Source: Fusobacterium ulcerans
GTDB lineage: Bacteria > Fusobacteriota > Fusobacteriia > Fusobacteriales > Fusobacteriaceae
Reading direction: 5' to 3'
Length of the DNA: 64,000 bases
Assembly (NCBI RefSeq): GCF_003019675.1
Contig: NZ_CP028105.1
Coordinates: forward strand, 1,256,282-1,320,281
In this document: positions 1 to 6,540 of the stretch, one piece after another
Layout: each line of letters starts with the position of its first letter
How positions within the stretch are numbered: position 1 is the stretch's first letter
Notes under the pieces: model-generated
The model's database searches: none
Told to the model about the DNA's origin: nothing
The model's input: the letters and a program-made list of their open reading frames with translations, nothing else
Made by a program: the position numbers and the translations under genes

Positions 1-74
1 CTATCTCTGCAAAGGGAGATCCTAAAAAATCAAAAACTCTTAAAGAAAAAATAAGTAAACTTTTTAATGATTAA
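1..74 (+). CDS. 3' end of an unidentified gene
   Basis: An open frame enters from the left edge (first full codon at base 3) and stops at the TAA at 72-74, giving only about 23 residues (ending ...KISKLFND) that are Lys/Asp rich. This is too little to identify a family. It lies 17 bases before the RidA start, with an AGGAGG site between, so it may share a transcript with that gene. Confidence 0.5.
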   Translation, partial: ISAKGDPKKSKTLKEKISKLFND

Positions 75-91
75 TATACTAGGAGGTAGTA

Positions 92-469
92 ATGAAAAAA
101 ATTATCCATACTGAAAAAGCCCCTGCTGCTTTAGGACCATATTCACAAGCTGTGGAAGTCAATGGAACTCTTTTTGTATCTGGTCAGATACCCTTTGTTC
201 CTGAAACTATGGATTTGATATCTGAAGATATCCAAGACCAGACCAAACAATCTCTTGAAAATGTGAAAGCTATCCTTGAAGCTGCTGGATACACTTTTAA
301 AAATGTGATAAAAGCTACTGTCTTTATAAAAAATATGGAAGATTTTGCTCTTATGAATGAGGTATATAATGAATACCTTGGAAATATAAAACCTGCAAGA
401 GCATGTGTAGAAGTTGCAAGACTTCCTAAAGATGTAAAAGTAGAAATAGAAGTTATTGCTGTAAAATAA
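92..469 (+). CDS. ridA: RidA family reactive intermediate (enamine/imine) deaminase
   Basis: A 125-residue protein that matches the RidA/YjgF family over its full length. Family members form trimers in the cytosol and hydrolyse 2-aminoacrylate and related imines released by PLP enzymes such as serine dehydratases. Visible landmarks are the N-terminal KAPAALGPYSQAV segment, the VSGQIP strand, and the C-terminal PARACVEVARLPKDVKVEIE block with the substrate-binding Arg and the conserved Glu. The start has an AGGAGG site 5-6 bases upstream. A serine dehydratase gene lies elsewhere in the window (25421-26632), a plausible source of its substrate, though not linked in an operon. Identification is very secure. 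Confidence 0.95.
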   Translation: MKKIIHTEKAPAALGPYSQAVEVNGTLFVSGQIPFVPETMDLISEDIQDQTKQSLENVKAILEAAGYTFKNVIKATVFIKNMEDFALMNEVYNEYLGNIKPARACVEVARLPKDVKVEIEVIAVK

Positions 470-473
470 CAAA

Positions 474-506
474 AAAAGGTCAGTAAAATTTTGGTACTGA
501 CCTTTT
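474..506. terminator. Bidirectional terminator between ridA and the HU genes
   Basis: AAAAGGTCAGTA and TACTGACCTTTT form a 12-bp hairpin around a 9-base loop. Both sides are A/T-rich, so it can end ridA on the plus strand and the HU pair on the minus strand. Confidence 0.85.
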
Positions 507-516
507 ATATTTCATA

Positions 517-789
517 TTACTTTGCTGTTTTTACTTTAGTTGGAATAAATTTTACTATTGGTAAAGGATAAATTGTCATTCTTTCTCTTGTTTTTGGATT
601 GCTGATTACTCTAGGTTTTCTTTTAAGAAGAGAAAAAGTTCCTACTCCTTTAAATTTTATACTTCCAGCTTCAACAATATTATCTTCTATTAGATTTAGA
701 AATGCTTCTACATCTTTTTTAGCATCTGCATTAGTAATTCTTTTCTCATAATTTTCTTTATATTTCTTTATAAATTGTAATTTATCCAT
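517..789 (-). CDS. HU/IHF family DNA-binding protein (second of an overlapping pair)
   Basis: A 90-residue basic protein with the HU/IHF layout: two N-terminal helices (about residues 1-45), the 'IKFKGVGTFSLLKRKPR' saddle strand, then an arm region (NPKTRERMTIYPLPIVKF) that in HU contacts the minor groove. Its ATG (787-789) lies inside the end of the upstream HU-like gene, overlapping by 8 bases, so the two are almost certainly co-translated. The canonical Pro of the arm (usually ...IPA...) is shifted to 'IYPLP'. It could form heterodimers with the upstream paralog (inference). Ordinary nucleoid protein or a more specialised HU variant cannot be told apart by sequence alone. Confidence 0.88.
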   Translation of the reverse strand: MDKLQFIKKYKENYEKRITNADAKKDVEAFLNLIEDNIVEAGSIKFKGVGTFSLLKRKPRVISNPKTRERMTIYPLPIVKFIPTKVKTAK

Positions 790-1087
790 CTATCTTCCCC
801 TCTTCAATCTTATTGTTTATAGATTTTATAAGACCTTTTCCAGAACTGAATTTCATTTTTCTGCTTCCAGGGATTGTCATGTCTCTTTTTGTTTTAAGCT
901 CTATTATTCTTCTAGGTCTAACATCTTTCATCTCAAAATTTCCCCAGTCTTTGAATTTAACTTTTTCCCCCTTTTCAAGAGACTCTTTCACAGTTTTCCA
1001 AAAAATATTAACTTTTTCTTTAGCCTCTTCTAAATTTTTTAACCCTCTTTCTTTCATATACAGTTTTAAAAACTCTTTTTCTCCCAT
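782..1087 (-). CDS. HU/IHF family DNA-binding protein (first of an overlapping pair)
   Basis: A 101-residue HU-like protein. Helical N-terminus (about 1-40), then 'KVKFKDWGNFEMKDVRPRR' and an arm 'ELKTKRDMTIPGSRKMKFSSGKGLIKSI', which keeps the HU pattern of an arm Pro (TIPG) followed by F-x-x-G-K. The C-terminal tail is extended by some 10 residues compared with typical 90-residue HU. An AAGGAG site precedes the ATG. It heads a two-gene operon with the downstream HU-like gene (8-base overlap) and has a strong promoter about 115 bases upstream. The two proteins have diverged from each other considerably, suggesting distinct partners or targets. Confidence 0.88.
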   Translation of the reverse strand: MGEKEFLKLYMKERGLKNLEEAKEKVNIFWKTVKESLEKGEKVKFKDWGNFEMKDVRPRRIIELKTKRDMTIPGSRKMKFSSGKGLIKSINNKIEEGKIDG

Positions 1088-1200
1088 TCCAGCTCCTTTT
1101 AAAACTAATTTTATTTCCCCGTGATTCTAAAAAAACTAAACTTGTCATGTGACATTTTATTAAACTCTTAAAAGCACATGTATTTAAACTGTTTATTATT

Positions 1201-1229
1201 ATTTTAGCGTTTAAATATGTTTATGTCAA
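1201..1229 (-). promoter_or_regulatory. Sigma70-type promoter for the HU gene pair
   Basis: On the minus strand TTGACA (1224-1229) is followed after exactly 17 bases by TAAAAT (1201-1206): a consensus -35 and a near-consensus -10. The predicted 5' leader to the ATG at 1087 is about 105 bases. Confidence 0.75.
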
Positions 1230-1305
1230 TATAATTTATTAATTTTATCCATATTTTAAAAAATATCGTGTATATTTTAGTATTTAACCTATTTTTTTAT
1301 ACAAA

Positions 1306-1384
1306 AAAAAGACGACTATAAATTTCAAATTAATTCCATAAATACTATTAATTTCTGAATTTTAATTTATTTTAGCCGTCTTTA
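1306..1384 (-). terminator. Terminator after the bactofilin gene
   Basis: Minus-strand AAAGACGGCTA pairs with TAGTCGTCTTT (one G-U) around a long AT-rich loop, followed by a T run (about 1301-1309). The long loop can form a secondary stem, so efficiency is uncertain. Confidence 0.55.
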
Positions 1385-1391
1385 TTATTTT

Positions 1392-1778
1392 TTATTTCAT
1401 TTCTATATATTCACTTGGCTGCTTTTTTTGATTTCTTCCCTCAAAATATGAACTCTCTTCCAAGATCAGTTTAGAACTTATTATATCTCCTACTACTTTA
1501 CTATTAGTTAATATTTCTACAATATCAGCCTCCAGTTCCCCTTTACATATACCACTTACAATTATCTTGTATGCTTTAATTTTTCCATTTACTCTTCCAC
1601 TTGTACCTATTGTCACTACAGCATTTGAAATAATATTACCTGTAATCACCCCATCTATGTGAAGATTACACTCATTAGTAATATCCCCTACTACTGTACT
1701 CCCTTTTGAGATAGCGGTCATTCCCTTTGCTGAAAAATCTATCTCTACTTCTTTATTGCTTCTGCTAAACAATCCCAT
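1392..1778 (-). CDS. Bactofilin (polymer-forming cytoskeletal protein)
   Basis: A 128-residue protein with the bactofilin core: a short charged N-terminal tail (1-20) followed by regularly spaced short strands rich in Gly/Val/Ile (GSTVVGDI, HIDGVITGNI, GTSGRVNGKI, GICKGELEADI, NSKVVGDI) that build the beta-helix of this family. Bactofilins polymerise without nucleotide and help organise envelope growth or shape. The N-terminus starts MGLFSRSN, typical of membrane-targeting tails. A G-rich ribosome site immediately precedes the ATG. It is a single-gene unit with its own promoter and terminator and no peptidase (M23) gene next door. Confidence 0.92.
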   Translation of the reverse strand: MGLFSRSNKEVEIDFSAKGMTAISKGSTVVGDITNECNLHIDGVITGNIISNAVVTIGTSGRVNGKIKAYKIIVSGICKGELEADIVEILTNSKVVGDIISSKLILEESSYFEGRNQKKQPSEYIEMK

Positions 1779-1865
1779 ACCTCCCCCCTTTTTAAATTTA
1801 TTTATTAATATTCAGTTTTATCTCTTTAGATTTTACTCTTTTATTATTTGCTCTATGTCTTATAG

Positions 1866-1892
1866 ATTATATGTTTTTTCACCTTGTGTCAA
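1866..1892 (-). promoter_or_regulatory. Possible promoter for the bactofilin gene
   Basis: Minus strand TTGACA (1887-1892) and TATAAT (1866-1871) are both consensus, but the spacer is only 15 bases. A 17-base spacer would give TAATCT as -10. The 5' leader would be about 80 bases. Confidence 0.5.
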
Positions 1893-2015
1893 ACTTTTTT
1901 TCTTTTTAAAATTTTTATCTTATCTTATATTTTATCAAAAAAATTATTTGCTTCTATAATCCTAATTATATTTTTTATTTTTTCGTTTATAAAACATTTG
2001 TTTTTAAAATTCTTC

Positions 2016-2035
2016 TCACAAGTTTTAACTTGTGA
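2016..2035. repeat. Perfect 9-bp-arm palindrome upstream of the 51-codon gene
   Basis: TCACAAGTT-TT-AACTTGTGA is a perfect inverted repeat. It ends about 20 bases before the candidate -35 (2056-2061) of the small gene at 2198, a typical place for a dimeric regulator site. No T run follows, so it is not an obvious terminator. Confidence 0.5.
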
Positions 2036-2055
2036 CAATATGTACAAAATATTGT

Positions 2056-2085
2056 TTTACTTTCTTCACAAACTTCTGTTATAAT
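2056..2085 (+). promoter_or_regulatory. Candidate promoter for the 51-codon small gene
   Basis: TTTACT (2056-2061), 18-base spacer, consensus TATAAT (2080-2085). The predicted leader to the ATG at 2198 is about 105 bases, long enough for RNA-level control, but no recognised fold is seen. Confidence 0.5.
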
Positions 2086-2197
2086 ACAAATATAAAAGAA
2101 CAAGATTGGTAATAAAACAATCAAGAGTTTTTGTGCTAATTTTGGGAACATTTATTATTTTATTTTTAACATCTTAATTGTACTGGAGGTAAATATC

Positions 2198-2353
2198 ATG
2201 AAAAAAGAATTAATGAACAAAGAAATAACAAACTTGGATATACTTGAAAAACTTTATAAACATAGCAAATCAACAGAAAATAGAGATAAACTAGCTGAAA
2301 TGAAAGATGAGCTTACTATGCTTGATGATTATTTTCTAAGATATGCTAAATAA
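2198..2353 (+). CDS. Small protein of 51 residues, unknown function
   Basis: An ATG at 2198 with a GGAGG site 8 bases upstream opens a 51-codon frame ending in TAA at 2351-2353. The product (starts MKKELMNKEITNLDIL, ends DDYFLRYAK) is highly charged and predicted to be two amphipathic helices, without Cys, signal peptide or membrane segment. Its own promoter upstream and a strong terminator directly downstream make it a complete monocistronic unit. The helical hairpin size is reminiscent of small regulators such as Spo0E-like proteins, but the signature of that family (SQxLD) is absent, so I assign no function. Confidence 0.7.
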   Translation: MKKELMNKEITNLDILEKLYKHSKSTENRDKLAEMKDELTMLDDYFLRYAK

Positions 2354-2391
2354 TTAAAATTGACCTTGAAATATTTTTGATTTTATACCCG

Positions 2392-2429
2392 AAAAAAAGA
2401 CTGTGGAAATTACTCCACAGTCTTTTTTT
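2392..2429 (+). terminator. Strong terminator after the 51-codon gene
   Basis: AAAAAAAGACTGTGGA pairs perfectly with TCCACAGTCTTTTTTT around AATTAC, with a built-in U tract. Confidence 0.9.
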
Positions 2430-2441
2430 ATCTTTCATCTC

Positions 2442-2470
2442 TTGACAAATCCTCTTTCAATTCGTATAAT
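2442..2470 (+). promoter_or_regulatory. Consensus sigma70 promoter of the riboswitch-controlled efflux gene
   Basis: Perfect TTGACA (2442-2447) and perfect TATAAT (2465-2470) with a 17-base spacer. Transcription would begin near 2477, just before the riboswitch. Confidence 0.9.
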
Positions 2471-2503
2471 AATCATAATATTGCACTGATGCATTCTCTT
2501 ATA

Positions 2504-2615
2504 GGAATACTTACAGTACAGACTGATCAGGTCATATGACTGGGCTGTTAAAAAACGGCAGCAGATGAAATCAACAGCATCTGTGGGACAAGTGTGTTCC
2601 ATAGGTGCTTTTTTT
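2504..2615 (+). promoter_or_regulatory. NiCo (czcD-type) riboswitch with overlapping terminator
   Basis: The leader of the cation-efflux gene can fold into a four-way junction: P1 GGAATACTT (from 2504) with AAGTGTGTTCC (to 2600), a stem within CAGGTCATATGACTG, a stem GCTGTT/AACGGC, and CAGATG/CATCTG. Conserved-looking junction segments include ACTGATCAGG, CTGGGC, GGCAGC and CTGTGGGACA, which fit what is known of the Ni/Co-sensing czcD RNA. The 3' arm AGCATCTGTGGGA (2576-2588) can instead pair with TCCATAGGTGCT (2598-2609), followed by T7, forming a terminator that excludes two aptamer stems. This predicts an ON switch: metal stabilises the aptamer and allows read-through. The family call is by recognition and needs a covariance-model search. 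Confidence 0.82.
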
Positions 2616-2646
2616 ATACTAAAATAATTTTTGGAGGTCAAAATTC

Positions 2647-3531
2647 ATGAAAACTTTAACAAACGAACAGACTGCTATGAAAGTTTCCTTTGTTTCAATT
2701 ATATGGAATATCATTCTATCTGTTTTTAAACTTTTTGCTGGAGTAGTTGCTCATTCAGGAGCTATGATTTCAGACGCTGTCCATTCAGCTTCTGATGTTT
2801 TAAGTACTTTTATAGTCATCATTGGAGTAAAGATTGCAAATAAAGAATCTGATAAAACACATCCTTATGGTCACGAAAGAATGGAATGTGTAGCTGCTAT
2901 ATTGTTATCTGCTATTCTTTTTGCTACTGGGTTAGGTATAGGATATAAGGGAGTTATTATTATTTCCTCAAATGATTACAGTCATTTAACAGTTCCAGGA
3001 GTTCTTGCCCTGGCTGCTGCTGTAATATCTATAGGAGTAAAAGAAGGAATGTATTGGTATACAAGAGCTGCTGCCAAAAAAATAAATTCTGGTGCACTTA
3101 TGGCTGATGCATGGCATCACCGTTCAGATGCTCTTTCATCTGTAGGAAGTTTTGCTGGTATACTTGGAGCAAGACTTGGTTATCCAATATTTGATCCTAT
3201 TGCCAGTGTTATCATTTGTATTTTTATTTTAAAAGCAGCTTTTGAAATATTTATGGATTCTATAAATAAGATGACTGACAAAGCTTGTGATGATGAGACT
3301 ATTGAAGTAATCAAATCTCTTATTTTGAAACAAAAAGGAGTTCTTGGAATAGACCAGATCAAAACCAGATTATTTGGAGATAGAATATATGTTGATGTAG
3401 AAATTCAGGCAGATGGAAATATTTCTCTTAAACAGGCACACGACATAGCTCATTATGTTCATGATTCCATTGAAAATAATATTCCTAAAATAAAGCATTG
3501 TATGGTTCATGTAAATCCAGTGAATAAATAG
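2647..3531 (+). CDS. Cation diffusion facilitator (CDF) metal efflux transporter
   Basis: A 294-residue inner-membrane protein of the CDF family, which exports divalent metals in exchange for protons. About six membrane segments fill residues 12-200. Helix II carries DAVHSASD (Asp43, Asp50) and helix V carries DAWHHRSD (around 147-154), the two halves of the transport site. The C-terminal 85 residues form the cytosolic ferredoxin-like domain with a His-containing terminus (KHCMVHVNP). An HPYGHER loop follows helix II. Because a NiCo-type riboswitch precedes it, nickel and/or cobalt are the likely substrates. Start chosen at the ATG with GGAGG 8 bases upstream. Single-gene transcript. Confidence 0.95.
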   Translation: MKTLTNEQTAMKVSFVSIIWNIILSVFKLFAGVVAHSGAMISDAVHSASDVLSTFIVIIGVKIANKESDKTHPYGHERMECVAAILLSAILFATGLGIGYKGVIIISSNDYSHLTVPGVLALAAAVISIGVKEGMYWYTRAAAKKINSGALMADAWHHRSDALSSVGSFAGILGARLGYPIFDPIASVIICIFILKAAFEIFMDSINKMTDKACDDETIEVIKSLILKQKGVLGIDQIKTRLFGDRIYVDVEIQADGNISLKQAHDIAHYVHDSIENNIPKIKHCMVHVNPVNK

Positions 3532-3536
3532 AAAGA

Positions 3537-3566
3537 AGAAGCTGACTTTCGTCAGCTTCTATTTTA
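3537..3566. terminator. Bidirectional terminator (AGAAGCTGAC stem)
   Basis: AGAAGCTGAC-TTTC-GTCAGCTTCT forms a 10-bp hairpin followed by ATTTTAATT on the plus strand. It separates the convergent efflux and methyltransferase genes. The same stem core recurs at 5380, 24199 and 42021. Confidence 0.85.
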
Positions 3567-3574
3567 ATTACATT

Positions 3575-4273
3575 CTATTTTTTTCTTATAATCATCCCAA
3601 TAGTATCGAAGTATTTTCCACCTTCTGCCTTCATCATACCAATATCATGGTGAGCATATTCATTATCACATTCCAGCCATTCTTTCCAAGCCTCATCATG
3701 ACATTTCAATGATTCACATTTTTCAATAGTAATTCCTTCATTTTTAGAAAAAAGTTCATACCACCAATATTTAGTATAAAAATTCATATTATCCTGCCAG
3801 AAAGGGCGAAGTTCCTTAGGTATCTCCCCATTTTCAAACTCTTCTTTCAATCCAGGTATAGCCATTATAAACACCCCATTTTCCTTCAATAAAGGAAGTA
3901 TATGTTCTCCAAAAAATTCCTCTGTATTTCCAAAATAATGGTAAGAATCTATTGTTACTATTACATCAAAAAATCCATGAGCAAAAGGAAGTTGATGAGC
4001 TTCAGCTTTCAAAGGAATTATCTCTTCTTCCAAATCTACTTTTTTAAATCTCTCATAATTTTCTGTAGGATCAATCCATAAATCAGCAGCAAATACGCTT
4101 GAATCATATTTTTCAGCTAAAAATATAGATGTTATCCCTTTTCCACATCCTAAATCTAGTATTCTTGATCCTGTTTCAATTTTTATTCCATTTGTAATTT
4201 CTTCGATTATTCTGAAGCTGTTAGGCCCCATCATATTCTCCATCAAAAACTTTTTGCTATATTTTATATTCAT
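3575..4273 (-). CDS. Class I SAM-dependent methyltransferase
   Basis: A 232-residue Rossmann-fold methyltransferase. Motif I is RILDLGCGKGITSIFLA (about residues 38-54), the acidic end of strand 2 is FAADLW, and 'VIVTIDSYHYFG' is the post-II/III region. The type-11/25 domain is complete and a C-terminal region of about 90 residues (GIPEELRPFW-like, with several Trp) probably shapes the acceptor site. The substrate cannot be read from sequence; relatives act on small molecules. It is 16 bases downstream of the HAD phosphatase gene and is probably co-transcribed with it from the promoter at 5103-5131. Confidence 0.85.
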   Translation of the reverse strand: MNIKYSKKFLMENMMGPNSFRIIEEITNGIKIETGSRILDLGCGKGITSIFLAEKYDSSVFAADLWIDPTENYERFKKVDLEEEIIPLKAEAHQLPFAHGFFDVIVTIDSYHYFGNTEEFFGEHILPLLKENGVFIMAIPGLKEEFENGEIPKELRPFWQDNMNFYTKYWWYELFSKNEGITIEKCESLKCHDEAWKEWLECDNEYAHHDIGMMKAEGGKYFDTIGMIIRKK

Positions 4274-4289
4274 TATTTTCTCCTGTTAT

Positions 4290-5072
4290 TTATCTTTCAA
4301 AAAATTTCTCCACAAAGACTCCTACTCCATTTTCATCATTGGTAACAGTTCTTTTGTATTCAGTTTTTTTCAATTCTTCTGCTGCATTAGCCATAATTAC
4401 AGGACAGCCAGCAGTATCCAACATAGAAAGGTCATTTTCATTATCTCCAAATGCCATTGTCTGCCCTACATCTATTCCTATATCCTCTGCTACCAGTTTC
4501 AGAGCTGTTCCCTTCCCGCATTGAATATTCACTATATCCATAACCCCATCTCCTGACCCAAAAATATTCAGTTCTTTTTCATATTTGGCAGTTACATATT
4601 TTCTAAGTTTTTTAAATCTTTCTGCATCTCCTACAAATACCATTTTTTCAAATTCTCTTCCCAATGGTTTTCCATCAGTTATATGAAAAAATTCAAGTTC
4701 TTTGTTTGTTCCATATTCTTTTACATACTCAGGATCTATTTTTGTAAAATGAACTTCTTTTCCAGCTGTAGCACTATAATTTAACCCCATTTCTACAGCT
4801 CTTTCAAGAATGTCAAGGCAGATACCTCTATCCATTGATTTAGAATAAATCAATTCTCTATTTTTATATATTTTTGCTCCATTAAAGCAGATATGATATT
4901 TAACATTTAAACATCCTGTCAAATCAACTATACTATATAAATCTCTTCCTGAAGCTATAACTAATTCTATTCCTTCATTACTTTTTCTATTTAATATATC
5001 TCTATTGAAATCTGACACTCTCTTATCTTTAGTCAGGAGAGTTCCATCCAGATCCATTGCTATTAGTTTCAT
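4290..5072 (-). CDS. Cof-type HAD-IIB phosphatase
   Basis: A 260-residue haloacid dehalogenase-like hydrolase. Motif I is MDLDGTLLT (residues 6-14, nucleophile Asp7), motif II is VIASGRD, and motif IV is GDNENDLSML near residue 210. A type IIB cap lies between residues about 80 and 185. This family dephosphorylates sugar phosphates and other small phosphometabolites in the cytosol; specificity is not predictable here. It is the first gene of a two-gene operon with the methyltransferase downstream and has a good promoter on the minus strand. Confidence 0.92.
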   Translation of the reverse strand: MKLIAMDLDGTLLTKDKRVSDFNRDILNRKSNEGIELVIASGRDLYSIVDLTGCLNVKYHICFNGAKIYKNRELIYSKSMDRGICLDILERAVEMGLNYSATAGKEVHFTKIDPEYVKEYGTNKELEFFHITDGKPLGREFEKMVFVGDAERFKKLRKYVTAKYEKELNIFGSGDGVMDIVNIQCGKGTALKLVAEDIGIDVGQTMAFGDNENDLSMLDTAGCPVIMANAAEELKKTEYKRTVTNDENGVGVFVEKFFER

Positions 5073-5102
5073 CTATTCTCCTTTACTTCTTTTTTTAAAT
5101 AA

Positions 5103-5131
5103 ACGATACCTTTTTTATTGTACTTTGTCAA
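5103..5131 (-). promoter_or_regulatory. Promoter of the HAD/methyltransferase operon
   Basis: Minus strand TTGACA (5126-5131), 17-base spacer, TATCGT (5103-5108). It lies divergently, 8 bases from the promoter of the Cys-rich gene. Confidence 0.65.
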
Positions 5132-5139
5132 TAGAGTTA

Positions 5140-5168
5140 TTTACAAATACAGAAATTGGAGATATAAT
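5140..5168 (+). promoter_or_regulatory. Promoter of the Cys-rich mini-protein gene
   Basis: TTTACA (5140-5145), 17-base spacer, consensus TATAAT (5163-5168). The leader to the ATG at 5216 is about 40 bases. Confidence 0.75.
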
Positions 5169-5215
5169 CAAATTAGGAAATGTGTGTAGAAATTAAATTT
5201 TTGAGGAGTGATTTT

Positions 5216-5365
5216 ATGGAATGTAATGTAAAATGTGGAAATACTCATGTAGCCGAGTGTACTTGTCCTAAAGATTGTCCTAATCATGGAAAATGTTGTG
5301 ATTGTGTAATGCATCATAAAAATGATATAGGAAATCTTCCTTTCTGCCTTAGACCAAAAGAATAA
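5216..5365 (+). CDS. Cys-rich mini-protein, DUF6485-like, probably metal-binding
   Basis: A 49-residue protein starting at the ATG preceded by GAGGAG at 7 bases. Nine Cys (positions 3, 7, 15, 17, 21, 27, 28, 30, 44) and four His (11, 24, 33, 34) give a CxC...CxxxxxCCxC pattern ending in LPFC. This resembles the small DUF6485 proteins seen in anaerobes, named by recollection of the pattern rather than a search. A zinc or iron-sulfur site is likely from composition; the function is unknown. A longer in-frame start at 5180 exists but would overlap the promoter region and lacks a ribosome site. It has its own promoter and terminator. Confidence 0.8.
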   Translation: MECNVKCGNTHVAECTCPKDCPNHGKCCDCVMHHKNDIGNLPFCLRPKE

Positions 5366-5379
5366 TATCTATACAAAAA

Positions 5380-5420
5380 AGAAGCTGAATATCTAACTTA
5401 CAATCAGCTTCTCTTTTTTA
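5380..5420. terminator. Bidirectional terminator (AGAAGCTGA stem)
   Basis: AGAAGCTGA (5380-5388) pairs with TCAGCTTCT (5404-5412), followed by CTTTTTTA. It lies between the Cys-rich gene and the convergent PHP gene. Confidence 0.85.
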
Positions 5421-6323
5421 TTATCTCAATTTTTTTATAAAATCTTCTGCTAATTTTTCTCTTATCCCTTCATATTTCTCAGGAATTGGATATCCTTTCA
5501 ATCTTATATGAGGTTTATTTTTTCCATGAAAATCACTTCCAAAAGTCATAAGAAGATTATTCTTTTCTGCTTTATTATAGAAATATTCTATCTGTTCTGG
5601 AGAATGATATGTACTGAATACCTCAAGCCCATCTATTCCTTCTTCTATTATATCATCTACTATTTCCAGACAATTCTTAAAATTATTTCCTGGATGAGCT
5701 AATACAGCCAACCCTCCACTTTCTTTTATCAACTTTACTATATCAACCATAGGTCTGAACTCAACAGGTACATAAGCTATTTTCCCTTGTGAGAAAAAAT
5801 CCCAATAGAAATGTACAAAAGGCATATCACTCTTTGCTCCGTTATCAAAATATTCCTTTAACAATGGATTATTTTTATTTTTCTCCTCTTCCAGTACCAC
5901 TTCTCCTATTATTTCTCCAGTAACTATATTCCCAGCAGCTATTTTAAATATTTTCTCTTCATTTACTATAAGATCTGTATTTTCTTTAAGCTTCTCTATT
6001 TTTATTTTAGCTATTGCCATTTCTTTTTCAAATATCTCATTTTCTATTTCAAGAAATTCTTTTCTTTTATGATCTATTCCATAGCCAATCATATGAAGAT
6101 TTATACCTTTATATACACAATCTATCTCCACTCCGCTTATCACTTTTATTCCTGCTTTTTTTCCATACTCTGTCATTTCATCTACTCCTTTTACTGAGTT
6201 ATGATCTGTAAGAGCCATTATTTCCATTTCCTCTTTTTTCCCTATAGCAATTATCTCTTCTGGCGAAAATTCTCCATCATCACTATATAGAGAATGCATA
6301 TGTAAATCTATATTTTTACTCAT
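5421..6323 (-). CDS. PHP domain phosphoesterase
   Basis: A 300-residue PHP-family protein. Metal-ligand motifs are visible in order: DLHMHSLYSD at residues 6-15, LTDHNS near 39-44, a catalytic GVEID near 63, LAHPG near 212, and GSDFHG near 267. The layout matches the TrpH/YciV group (nucleoside 3',5'-bisphosphate phosphatase / RNase AM type), which hydrolyses phosphate from small nucleotides or RNA 5' ends in the cytosol. An insertion of about 80 residues (roughly 85-165) is larger than in E. coli YciV, so substrate is uncertain. The gene stands alone and is convergent with the Cys-rich gene. Confidence 0.9.
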   Translation of the reverse strand: MSKNIDLHMHSLYSDDGEFSPEEIIAIGKKEEMEIMALTDHNSVKGVDEMTEYGKKAGIKVISGVEIDCVYKGINLHMIGYGIDHKRKEFLEIENEIFEKEMAIAKIKIEKLKENTDLIVNEEKIFKIAAGNIVTGEIIGEVVLEEEKNKNNPLLKEYFDNGAKSDMPFVHFYWDFFSQGKIAYVPVEFRPMVDIVKLIKESGGLAVLAHPGNNFKNCLEIVDDIIEEGIDGLEVFSTYHSPEQIEYFYNKAEKNNLLMTFGSDFHGKNKPHIRLKGYPIPEKYEGIREKLAEDFIKKLR

Positions 6324-6503
6324 ACCCTACCCCCTTATTTCTAATTATCTCTATTTTATCAGAAAAAGAAAAAGTATTCTTCTCTTTTCTATAATTTATA
6401 TTAATTTTCTTTACCCTTATTTTTTAAAGCATCAAAAATATCCATTAATTAATAATTTTGATAAATAAAAATTAATATTGTCCAAAATGTTTTTGAAAAT
6501 AAA

Positions 6504-6529
6504 AGAGAGTGATTTTTTCTGTCACTCTC
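6504..6529 (-). terminator. Terminator after the flavin reductase-like gene
   Basis: Minus strand GAGAGTGA...TCACTCTC hairpin (8-9 bp) followed by TTTTATTTT. The region 6324-6503 is AT-rich with no gene seen. Confidence 0.8.
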
Positions 6530-6540
6530 CTGAATATTTT

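Noticed and set aside
143-472. Minus-strand open frame opposite ridA
   Set aside because: Composition is low-complexity Phe/Tyr/Ser, fully antisense to a clear RidA gene.
813-1124. Plus-strand open frame opposite the HU genes
   Set aside because: No ribosome site, antisense to a recognisable HU-like gene.
2435-2641. Minus-strand open frame of 68 codons across the riboswitch leader
   Set aside because: It lies wholly within promoter, riboswitch and terminator of the plus-strand efflux gene and has no family resemblance.
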